Assembly (NCBI GenBank): GCA_021205365.1
Contig: JAJPXP010000017.1
Span: forward strand, 1-64,000
Direction of reading: 5' to 3'
Source of the DNA: Clostridia bacterium
Lineage (GTDB): Bacteria > Bacillota > Clostridia > Oscillospirales > Butyricicoccaceae
Length of the DNA: 64,000 nt
A model generated the notes under the pieces. That model was not told the origin of the DNA, did not search any database, and worked only from the letters and a program-made list of their open reading frames with translations. Of this stretch, positions 10,017 through 19,912 are shown piece by piece. The position numbers were made by a program, and so were the translations under genes. Each line of letters starts with the position of its first letter. Position 1 is the first letter of the stretch.

Positions 10017-11518
10017 GGAGGTGTGGAATGATGATGAAGAAAAACAAAAAGAAACCCGAAGCCGCACCGGAACAGAAGCTGCAGAAGAAAAAAAAGCTTC
10101 GCCGTGTTTCCGTATCCGCTGCAAGTATCGCTGTGGTGCTGGTCGCTGTGGTTTTGATCAACCTCATTGCCACCAGCCTGACCGACCGGTATGATCTGAC
10201 ACTGGATCTGACAGCAAACCAGCTGTACGAGATCACAGATGATACCAAAGAGATGCTGCAAGGCATGACAGATACTGTGGATATCACCATTCTGTCTTCG
10301 GAAGATGATTTTGAAAAAGACACATATTATAGCAAGGTGCACACCCTGCTGCAGAAATATAAAAACCTTGCCGGAGATAAGCTGGATATCAGCTATATTG
10401 ACCCGTATACCAATCCGAATGCAGTCAACCGTTTCAGTGATCTTGCCGCGTCCATCCAGTCCGGCAGTGTGATTCTCTCATATAATGACAACACGCGCGT
10501 GCTGAACACAGAGGATTTCTATTCCGTTGAGGAAAGCTCTTATTATTCCGGATACTATGATGTCACCGGGTTCCAGGGCGAACAGGCGCTGACCTCTGCT
10601 ATTATGGCTGTCACCAATGAAGAAACACCTGGCGCATATATCCTGCAGGGGCACAATGAGAGCATCTCTACCAGCCTGTCCTCCATGTTTACCAATGCGG
10701 GCTACACAGCCAACACGTTAAACCTGACGGAGGAGAAGGAAATTCCGGAAGACGCTTCCGTCCTGGTGCTCAGCCTGCCGCAGGCGGATTATACAGAGGA
10801 TGAAATCAATCTGATTGACGCATTTATCAAGGCAGGCGGCGACCTGATGGTATTTGACGGCACAGCGTGCCCGACCGAACTGCCGGTCCTGTATGCATAC
10901 CTCCAGGAATGGGGTGTAGACATTCAGGCAGACATGGTACTGGACGCCGATTACAACATTGATGAGGCTCCCGATCTGCTGGCAAAGCTGACAGATTCCG
11001 ACAGCAATGCAGATATTGCAGATTCCGGCCTGACGCTGGTGACACCCAACGCAAAATCCATCACCATGAATCTGGGCAATGATGTTTCTGACCGCACCAT
11101 CGAAGCCCTGATGGAAAGCCGTGACAGCTCCTATGCCAAGGTTCTCACGGATGAAACCGAATATGATAACTATACGAAGGAAGACGGTGATACAGACGGC
11201 CCGTTTACACTGGCAACGCTGTCGGAATACACTGGCAATGACAATGGCGGTCAGGTATTTGTATGCTCCGCAGGCATTATGATGTCGGATGACCTGATGA
11301 GTGCTTCCAGCCTGATGAACAGCTCATTCCTCAGCAATGTGCTGTCGCAGATGCAGCCGGAAATTGAAATGGTTTCCATCCCCTCGAAGAGCCTCTCTTC
11401 GGAACCGCTGGTGATGAGCACGACGGCTGAATTTATTGTCTTTGCCATCCTGGCCCTGATTCCGGTCGGCATGTTTCTTGCCGGTATCCTGGTATTCTTC
11501 CGCCGGAGGAAACTATAA
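10013..11518 (+). CDS. GldG-family ABC-type uncharacterized transport system protein
   Basis: N-terminal TM, YDLTLDLTANQLYEITDDTKEML motif typical of GldG, C-terminal TM; overlaps the upstream gene. Confidence 0.8.
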   Translation: MRRCGMMMKKNKKKPEAAPEQKLQKKKKLRRVSVSAASIAVVLVAVVLINLIATSLTDRYDLTLDLTANQLYEITDDTKEMLQGMTDTVDITILSSEDDFEKDTYYSKVHTLLQKYKNLAGDKLDISYIDPYTNPNAVNRFSDLAASIQSGSVILSYNDNTRVLNTEDFYSVEESSYYSGYYDVTGFQGEQALTSAIMAVTNEETPGAYILQGHNESISTSLSSMFTNAGYTANTLNLTEEKEIPEDASVLVLSLPQADYTEDEINLIDAFIKAGGDLMVFDGTACPTELPVLYAYLQEWGVDIQADMVLDADYNIDEAPDLLAKLTDSDSNADIADSGLTLVTPNAKSITMNLGNDVSDRTIEALMESRDSSYAKVLTDETEYDNYTKEDGDTDGPFTLATLSEYTGNDNGGQVFVCSAGIMMSDDLMSASSLMNSSFLSNVLSQMQPEIEMVSIPSKSLSSEPLVMSTTAEFIVFAILALIPVGMFLAGILVFFRRRKL

Positions 11519-12957
11519 TGAGAAAAAATACAAAACGGCTGGTCATTGGCGGCATTGCCGTCGTAATTCTCGGCGGCATTTATGCCGGATTGACACTGAT
11601 ACCTGAGAAAGAAGATGCCAGCTCTGAAACGGAATCGGTCAGCCTTGTTTCCATGGATACCGATGACCTTGCCAGCGTGCATGTATCTCTGGAAAGCGAA
11701 GACTACACCCTGCAGTTTACACATGATGACAGCGGCACTGCTTACACAATGTCCGGCGGTGAGGAAACCGCAGATTACAGTGAAAGCTTAATGCAGGAGC
11801 TGATGAACAACGCCTGCTCCGTATCCGCGCGGCTGATTGCAGAAAACTGCGATGACCTGTCGGAATACGGACTTTCTGAAGACGACAGCACCACCACGGT
11901 GGAAATCACAGACACGGATGGCGCAACCACCGTATTGACCTTCGGCTTATCCAGCGACATCCTCAGCGGTACCTACTGCATGAAGGATACCGGCGATACA
12001 GTGTATCTGCTCGACAGCGATACGGCCTCTTCTCTGACCCAAAGCCAGTCGTATTACCGCAACCTGACGGTTCTCGGCAGCTATTACAGCCTCTCCTCGG
12101 AACTGCAAACCCTCACCATCGATTCCATGTCGGACGGCTCCACCATCACCATACAGGCGCGAGATATCTCGGACATGGACAGCGATGCCATTGATTTTTA
12201 TTCCGACTATGTCTTCACAGCCCCCATTTCCTGTGATGCCGATGACTACACATTGAGCACCGGCATCCTGTCCGATTTGCAGGATGCTCTCACGGCGCAG
12301 GCTATTGTGGAAGACAATCCTTCTGACCTGAGCAAATATGGGCTGGACACACCGCGGGCAAAAATCGGGATCAAGACCAACAGCCTGGACGCCACGGTTC
12401 TGGTTGGCAGCACCGATGACGATCAGGGCATTTACCTGATGAAGGAAGGCGGTTCCACCGTATTCCTGTCCACCGCATCGGATTTCAACTTCCTCTCGGA
12501 TGACTGGAACGACTGGCGTTCCACCAACCTGATGCCCTGCGCTCTGGTGGAGATTGACAGCATTACCGTCACCGAAGACGACATGGTCTATGAAGCCGTG
12601 CTGACGGTTGTACCGGGCGACGAGGACGAAGACGAAGATGACGACGGGGAAACGATTACTGCGACACTGAATGGTGAAACCATGACGGACGACGCATTGC
12701 AACAGCTGTATCTGGCGGTGTCCTCTGTCAATTACACCCGCTTGCTGGAGGAACCGGAAACGGCAGAACCGGAAGTCACGGTAACGCTTACCATGACGGA
12801 CGGCTCCACCCGCTCGCTTGCCTTCGCCAAAGGCGGCTCACGGGAGTATCTGGTCAGCGTCAATGACGGCGGCTTTGCCTATGGCGTGCACCAGGATGAT
12901 TTGACCAGTATTCTGGACGCACTGACCACGGGTTCAGCGGATGATGATACCGAATAA
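11518..12957 (+). CDS. DUF4340 domain-containing protein
   Basis: signal/TM N-terminus followed by repeated beta-rich segments, in operon with GldA/GldG-like genes. Confidence 0.75.
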   Translation: MRKNTKRLVIGGIAVVILGGIYAGLTLIPEKEDASSETESVSLVSMDTDDLASVHVSLESEDYTLQFTHDDSGTAYTMSGGEETADYSESLMQELMNNACSVSARLIAENCDDLSEYGLSEDDSTTTVEITDTDGATTVLTFGLSSDILSGTYCMKDTGDTVYLLDSDTASSLTQSQSYYRNLTVLGSYYSLSSELQTLTIDSMSDGSTITIQARDISDMDSDAIDFYSDYVFTAPISCDADDYTLSTGILSDLQDALTAQAIVEDNPSDLSKYGLDTPRAKIGIKTNSLDATVLVGSTDDDQGIYLMKEGGSTVFLSTASDFNFLSDDWNDWRSTNLMPCALVEIDSITVTEDDMVYEAVLTVVPGDEDEDEDDDGETITATLNGETMTDDALQQLYLAVSSVNYTRLLEEPETAEPEVTVTLTMTDGSTRSLAFAKGGSREYLVSVNDGGFAYGVHQDDLTSILDALTTGSADDDTE

Positions 12958-12993
12958 ACAGCATATGAAAATACAGCTTGTGCTGCACCGACG

Positions 12994-13130
12994 CTTGATT
13001 TTTTTGCTTCCGTATGGTATCCTATAGGTGAGAAAAAGGAAAGGCGTACCGATAGACGGTGCGTCCTCCCCAAGATTGTTAGAAAATAACCGCCTTAGTT
13101 TGGTCGCTAGGGGCGGTTATTTTCTTTTGC
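12994..13130 (+). ncRNA. putative antitoxin-type antisense RNA, tandem copy 1 (orphan)
   Basis: TTGATT(12995-13000)-N17-TATCCT(13018-13023), then ~100 nt ending in hairpin aaaataaccgcc...ggcggttattttctttt (13083-13127). Confidence 0.55.
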
Positions 13131-13146
13131 TCAAAATCAATGCATA

Positions 13147-13283
13147 CTTGATTTTTTTGTTTTCCTATGGTATCCTATAGGTAAGAAAAAGGAAAGGCGT
13201 ACCGATAGACGGTGCGTCCTCCCTCAGTTGGTTAAGAAAATAACCGCCTTAGGTTCGGAAGCTATGGGCGGTTATTTTCTTTT
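13147..13283 (+). ncRNA. putative antitoxin RNA of a type I TA system, tandem copy 2
   Basis: TTGATT(13148-13153)-N17-TATCCT(13171-13176); near-identical to copy 1; terminator 13235-13281 overlaps the 3' end of the toxin ORF on the other strand. Confidence 0.6.
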
Positions 13284-13376
13284 GCTCAAAAAAGCAATCA
13301 ATGCAATTAACATCGTACCGAACGTAAACAGCGCCATGAGGCACTGGAACAAATCTGCATATGTAACGTACTGCAT
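13272..13376 (-). CDS. small holin-like toxin of type I TA system (TxpA/BsrG-like), 34 aa
   Basis: MQYVTYADLFQCLMALFTFGTMLIALIAFLSKRK*; RBS gggaggg upstream; promoter TTGATA-N17-TATGAT at 13520-13492; single TM with basic tail; not in the supplied ORF track because it is short. Confidence 0.78.
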   Translation of the reverse strand: MQYVTYADLFQCLMALFTFGTMLIALIAFLSKRK

Positions 13377-13491
13377 TTTATCGCCCTCCCTTCCGAGAGG
13401 GACGAAAAAGAAAATTGTTGCATCCCTCTCTTGATCGAGTGGGAGAACGCGAACCGCCTACCCGTAAATGGTATGCCTTTCCAGTATGGTC

Positions 13492-13520
13492 ATCATACCA
13501 TAACCAGTGCAAAATATCAA
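13492..13520 (-). promoter_or_regulatory. sigmaA-type promoter of the small toxin gene
   Basis: minus strand TTGATA (13520-13515), 17-nt spacer, TATGAT (13497-13492). Confidence 0.65.
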
Positions 13521-13569
13521 TCCCATTGTCTGCGGCGGCGCAGGCCCATCACCGCCACAGTACAAAAGC

Positions 13570-14039
13570 CGCCCCGAAAAACGGAGCGGCTTTTTTCAGA
13601 TACTGCCGTGTACTTGCCTTCCCACACGGCGCAACACCGGACGAATCTGTCGGGGGGATAACTTCGTGGAAGGGACAAATCCGCCCGGTGCGTCCGTGCG
13701 AGGAGAACAAAAAACTGCCATGCAGGGCCGGAAGGCGCGTCGGCGCACCTCGCGGAAACACCCATACATTGCAGTAGCTTATACAAAGGCAGTTTGTATA
13801 TTCCAAATGCGCACGGAGCCGTCGCACGTCTCAACAGAGATATAGGTTCTTCCACTGGTACAGGGGATATGGGGGATCAAAAGGCGGGAATCCTTTTGAA
13901 AATGCTTGTAACCGATGGAAAAATGGCCTATAATAAGTGTGCGGTGCGGATCATCCGCTGTGTATGGTGCCCTTTCACCTGCGCAGGCTGGGGGAAGGGT
14001 CGAGCTTCCCTCAGCTGCCGCATCTTTTTTGTTTCCTCA
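13570..14039 (-). ncRNA. predicted long non-coding RNA of element copy A
   Basis: promoter TTGCAA (14073-14068)-N17-TATAAT (14050-14045) on minus strand; GC-rich terminator gccgctccgtttttcggggcggctttt at about 13596-13565. Confidence 0.5.
13940..14033 (+). ncRNA. predicted short antisense RNA of element copy A
   Basis: TTGTAA (13906-13911)-N17-TATAAT (13929-13934); hairpins then ...ctgccgcatcttttttg. Confidence 0.5.
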
Positions 14040-14101
14040 AGCTTATTATACATAACCCGGCAGCGAATTGCAAATTTTTTTCAGCTGCCCATCTCCCAGC
14101 A

Positions 14102-14136
14102 AAAAAGCGTGCCGCAGACCCTGCGGCACGCTTTCC
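14102..14136 (-). terminator. terminator downstream of dnaJ
   Basis: gcgtgccgcagaccctgcggcacgc with U-run on the minus strand. Confidence 0.85.
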
Positions 14137-14138
14137 AT

Positions 14139-15299
14139 TTAATCCTTCTTGCCGAACAAATCCTTCATCTTATCCTTAAAGGATTTGCGCTGTGCATGGT
14201 TCTGCGGCATATCGCTGTCCTCCAGCTTGCGCAGCAGCTCCTTCTGCTCATCCGACAGGTTCTTCGGCACCTCAAGGATGACCTTGACGAACTGGTCGCC
14301 GCGGCCGCGCCCATTGACTGCCTGAATGCCCTTGCCGCGCATACGGAACACCGTGCCCGGCTGTGTGCCTGCCGGCATGGTGTATTCTACCTTGCCGTCA
14401 ACCGTCGGAACAATCAGCTTATCGCCCAGGCATGCCTGTGCATACGAAATCGGCACATCACACCATACGTCATAGCCATCGCGCTGGAACAGCGGATGCG
14501 GGCGGATCGCCACTGTGACAATGACATCGCCAGCCGGTCCGCCATTGACGCCTGCGCCGCCCTGCCCGCGCAGTGCTACGCTCTGGCCGTCATCGATACC
14601 AGCCGGGATCTTGACGCTCAGCTTGCGTGTGCGGCGCTCCTGGCCGGTGCCGCGGCACTTCTTACACGGCTTCTTGATAATCTTGCCGGTGCCACGGCAG
14701 TTCGGGCACGGGCCAGTGGAGGAAAAGGCCCCAAACGGCGTGCGCTGGGTCTGCTGGACGGTGCCGGAACCATGGCAGTTGGAGCAGGTTTCCGGCGTAT
14801 AGCCCTTCTCTGCGCCGGTGCCGCCGCATTCCGTGCACTTCTCCACGCGGTCAATTTCAATTTCCTTCTCGCAGCCAAATGCAGCTTCCTCGAAGCTCAG
14901 CATGACGGTGCGGCGGACGGATTCACCCTGACGCGGTGCATTCGCACGATTGGTGCGGGAACCGCCGCCAAAGCCGCCGCCGAAAAAGCTGCCGAAGATA
15001 TCACCGAGGTCCACATCCTCAAAGCCGAAGCCACCGCCAAAGCCGCCGCCCTGGCCTGCGCCGTAATTCGGGTCCACGCCTGCAAAGCCAAACTGGTCAT
15101 AGCGTGCACGCTTCTCCTTATCCGACAGGATTTCATATGCCTCGCCGATTTCCTTGAACTTCTCCGCAGCCTCCGGATTGTCTTTATTCAGATCAGGATG
15201 ATACTTTCTCGCCAGCTTGCGGTACGACTTCTTGATTTCATCGTCTGTCGCACCCTTGCTGACGCCAAGCACCTCATAATAATCTCTTTTATCAGCCAT
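14139..15299 (-). CDS. dnaJ: molecular chaperone DnaJ
   Basis: J-domain [32 protein letters not shown]-rich region, four CxxCxGxG repeats. Confidence 0.98.
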   Translation of the reverse strand: MADKRDYYEVLGVSKGATDDEIKKSYRKLARKYHPDLNKDNPEAAEKFKEIGEAYEILSDKEKRARYDQFGFAGVDPNYGAGQGGGFGGGFGFEDVDLGDIFGSFFGGGFGGGSRTNRANAPRQGESVRRTVMLSFEEAAFGCEKEIEIDRVEKCTECGGTGAEKGYTPETCSNCHGSGTVQQTQRTPFGAFSSTGPCPNCRGTGKIIKKPCKKCRGTGQERRTRKLSVKIPAGIDDGQSVALRGQGGAGVNGGPAGDVIVTVAIRPHPLFQRDGYDVWCDVPISYAQACLGDKLIVPTVDGKVEYTMPAGTQPGTVFRMRGKGIQAVNGRGRGDQFVKVILEVPKNLSDEQKELLRKLEDSDMPQNHAQRKSFKDKMKDLFGKKD

Positions 15300-15431
15300 A
15301 TGTTATGACCCTCCTATGTAAACAGGGAATGATGATTCGTCTCCCTGCACGTTCCGGCGGGAGCCTGATAACACAACGTACAGGCAGACCGCCTCTCACG
15401 ATCTGCCTGCCGCAAAATTTATCGTTCTAAA

Positions 15432-17306
<1,875 letters not shown>

Positions 17307-17339
17307 CTATTAGATAAAGATTATGTTTTACAAAATGAA

Positions 17340-17915
17340 TTAGTTTGCGACCTTGACCATCGCGGTGCGGATGACCTTGTCGCCATGGCGGAAGCCCTTC
17401 TGGAAGCATTCCGCAATACAGTTTTCTCCGAGCGCCTCGTCCTCCACGTGCATCACCGCATTGTGGACGGTCGGGTCAAATTCGGAGCCTGGCTCTGCTG
17501 CAATGATTTCAACGCCAAGGGATTCCAGGGCGGAATCAAACTGGCGTGCTGTCATTTCAACGCCCTTTTTATATTCGGTATCCGCCGTTTCCTGCGCGAG
17601 TGCGCGTTCCAGATTATCATAAATCGGAAGGATGGCGGTCAGCGCCTTGCCGGTTGCCTCGGAACGGATCATGTCGCGCTCCTTGATGGCACGTTTGCGG
17701 TAGTTATCATACTCGGCTGCCATGCGCATATAGCGGTCATTCAGCTCATCCAGCTGCTTCTGCAGTTTTTCCTCTGCAGTTTCTTCTGCTTTTTCCTCTG
17801 CAGCTTCTGCTTTTGCTTCTTCGGCAGCAGCAGTTTCTACTTCCTGCTGAACAGTTTCCTGCTCGTTGCTGTCTTTGGTTTCCATGGTGTTCCTCCTCCA
17901 TCGCCGTGATGCCAC
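17340..17915 (-). CDS. grpE: nucleotide exchange factor GrpE
   Basis: LNDRYMRMAAEYDNYRKRAIKERD...; HNAVMHVEDEALGENCIAECFQKGFRHGDKVIRTAMVKVAN. Confidence 0.96.
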   Translation of the reverse strand: MASRRWRRNTMETKDSNEQETVQQEVETAAAEEAKAEAAEEKAEETAEEKLQKQLDELNDRYMRMAAEYDNYRKRAIKERDMIRSEATGKALTAILPIYDNLERALAQETADTEYKKGVEMTARQFDSALESLGVEIIAAEPGSEFDPTVHNAVMHVEDEALGENCIAECFQKGFRHGDKVIRTAMVKVAN

Positions 17916-17950
17916 AGCGGTGATACTATTATGCTATGTGGGCGAAATGC

Positions 17951-19006
17951 TCACTTGTCGTCTTCGTCAAAGAATGTTTCCGCAATCAGCCTGTTCAGCC
18001 CCTTGGAGAACAGCGCCAGCCTTGCGGAAAGCTTTGCGTAGTCCATGCGCGTCGGGCCGACGATGCCGATCAGGCCGCGGCCCATGCTGCCGATGTTGTA
18101 GGTCGCGTATACCATGCTGGCGCTCTGCAGCGGCCCGCTGCCGTTTTCCGGGCCAATGGTGATGCGCACGCCGTCGATGTCTCTGGTAAAGGTGCGCAGG
18201 GCCGGGACATGGCTCTCGTCGGAAATGTAATCCAGCAGCTCCTGTGCCTTGTGCACGTCGCGGTATTCCGGGTAAGCCAGCAGCTTGGATGCGCCCTGCA
18301 GAAAGACCTTCTGCTCGCTCATTTCCTCAATAAATTCATCCAGGAACTGCGCGACCAACGACAGCAGCGCAGTCACGCCTGCCGCCCTGCGGACGATATC
18401 GAACCGTTCCTGCGTGATCGCGTCAAGCGGGATGTTGGTCAGCGTCTGGTTGAGTACATAAGTAAGCAGCTCTGCTTCGTCCGCCGTCACGGGCGTGGCA
18501 GTACGCAGCATCTTATTCTTCACAACGCCGCTGTCCGTGACAACGACAATGACAAAGTCCAGCGGGCTGACGGAAATAATCTGGAACTTCCGGATGGTCA
18601 CACGCTGCATAAACGGTGTAACGGCGAGCGTCGTGTAGTCCGTCAGGTTGGAAATCAGCTTGCCGGCCTCGGAAATCATGCGGTCAAGCTCCTTGACCTT
18701 CAGCTTCGTCACGGAATTGATGCGGTCCACATCGGCCTCGCTCAGGTCCGGCATGCCCATCAGTTCATCGACATACAGGCGGTAGCCCGCCGGGGATGGG
18801 ATGCGCCCTGCGGAGGTATGCGGCTTTTCCAAAAACCCCATCTCCTCCAGCTCGCTCATCTCGTTTCGAATGGTGGCGGACGAGAACCGCAGCTCCGGCC
18901 GGCTTGCAATCGCCTTGGAGCCCACAGGCTCCGCTGTTCGGATATAGTCGCTGATGACTGTTTTCAAAATCAGTTTTTTTCGTGCGGACAGCTCCACGGT
19001 CTTCAC
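17951..19006 (-). CDS. hrcA: heat-inducible transcriptional repressor HrcA
   Basis: LSARKKLILKTVISDYIRTAEPVGSKAIA; SSATIRNEMSELEEMGFLEKPHTSAGRIPS. Confidence 0.97.
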   Translation of the reverse strand: MKTVELSARKKLILKTVISDYIRTAEPVGSKAIASRPELRFSSATIRNEMSELEEMGFLEKPHTSAGRIPSPAGYRLYVDELMGMPDLSEADVDRINSVTKLKVKELDRMISEAGKLISNLTDYTTLAVTPFMQRVTIRKFQIISVSPLDFVIVVVTDSGVVKNKMLRTATPVTADEAELLTYVLNQTLTNIPLDAITQERFDIVRRAAGVTALLSLVAQFLDEFIEEMSEQKVFLQGASKLLAYPEYRDVHKAQELLDYISDESHVPALRTFTRDIDGVRITIGPENGSGPLQSASMVYATYNIGSMGRGLIGIVGPTRMDYAKLSARLALFSKGLNRLIAETFFDEDDK

Positions 19007-19051
19007 CTCCTGATGGATTCCGGGTGCTTTGGCACTGTGTGTTTTCGAGTG

Positions 19052-19078
19052 TTAGCACTCTCACATCCTGAGTGCTAA
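19052..19078. promoter_or_regulatory. CIRCE element (HrcA operator)
   Basis: TTAGCACTC-N9-GAGTGCTAA, perfect match, upstream of hrcA. Confidence 0.97.
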
Positions 19079-19296
19079 ATACAAGATACCACCCAACTTC
19101 CGCCTTGTCAAGCGAAAGACTCACTTTTTCTGTGAATAATTTGTGAAATTGTGAAAGAAATGGTAAAATGACTGTTTTACACATGGTTATGCACAGGTTT
19201 TTCGGCAAATTTGCATTTCACCGTTAGCTTGCGCAGGTTCGGGGGATTTATGCCTGCGGCGCACGCAAAAGGCGCCGCTTTGCGGCGGGCTGCGGG

Positions 19297-19327
19297 ACAA
19301 AAAAATCCTCCCATGGCGGGAGGCGTG
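19297..19327 (-). terminator. minus-strand terminator-like hairpin next to element copy B
   Basis: minus strand cctcccgccatgggaggattttttt. Confidence 0.6.
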
Positions 19328-19381
19328 TTTCAGCGGCTGAAAAAAATTTGCAATTCGCTGTCTGGTTATGTATAATAAGCT

Positions 19382-19857
19382 TGAGGAAACAAAAAGATGC
19401 GGCAGCTGAGGGAAGCCAGCACCTTCCCCCAGCCTGCGCAGGTGAAACGGCACCATACACAGCGGATGATCCGCACCGCACACTTATTATAGGCCATTTT
19501 TCCATCGGTTACAAGCATTTTCAAAAGGATTCCCGCCTTTTGATCCCCCATATCCCCTGTACCAGTGGAAGAACCTATATCTCTGTTGAGACGTGCGACG
19601 GCTCCGTGCGCATTTGGAATATACAAACTGCCTTTGTATAAGCTACTGCAATGTATGGGTGTTTCCGCGAGGTGCGCCGACGCGCCTTCCGGCCCTGCAT
19701 GGCAGTTTTTTGTTCTCCTCGCACGGACGCACCGGGCGGATTTGTCCCTTCCACGAAGTTATCCCCCCGACAGATTCGTCCGGTGTTGCGCCGTGTGGGA
19801 AGGCAAGTACACGGCAGTATCTGAAAAAGCCGTTCCGTTCTTCGGGGCGGCTTTTTT
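19382..19857 (+). ncRNA. predicted long non-coding RNA of element copy B
   Basis: TTGCAA (19348-19353)-N17-TATAAT (19371-19376); terminator aaaaagccgttccgttcttcggggcggcttttttt at 19825-19858. Confidence 0.5.
19388..19480 (-). ncRNA. predicted short antisense RNA of element copy B
   Basis: minus-strand TTGTAA (19514-19509)-N17-TATAAT (19491-19486). Confidence 0.48.
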
Positions 19858-19912
19858 TGCTTCCGTATGGCAGCGTAACAATACGTACATTTATTGGAGG
19901 ATTGAAGATAAT

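Larger units (their letters stand above)
13565..14085 (-). repeat. inverted-repeat non-coding element, copy A
   Basis: reverse complement of 19330-19858; about 370 bp identical by eye (about 13598-13970 vs 19450-19825). Confidence 0.92.
19330..19858 (+). repeat. inverted-repeat non-coding element, copy B
   Basis: reverse complement of 13565-14085; flanks hrcA-dnaJ on the other side. Confidence 0.92.

Noticed and set aside
13228-13434. 68-aa plus-strand ORF over the toxin gene
   Set aside because: Antisense to the 34-aa toxin ORF, which has promoter, RBS and family resemblance.
13680-13760. SRP-RNA-like motif tgcagggccggaaggcg
   Set aside because: Has a GGAA loop but lacks the conserved asymmetric GNAGCAGCC side of SRP helix 8.
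13517-13855. 112-aa ORF MEEPISLLRRATAPC... in the repeat (also at 19565 fused to the SDR gene)
   Set aside because: In copy B it reads into the SDR gene through a terminator, and in copy A it diverges after the repeat. Alternative start 19913 has a proper RBS. The region has ncRNA-like promoters and terminators.
13794-15308. 504-aa plus-strand ORF opposite dnaJ
   Set aside because: Low-complexity Ala/Leu/Arg-rich mirror of dnaJ; starts inside the repeat element; no domain recognisable.
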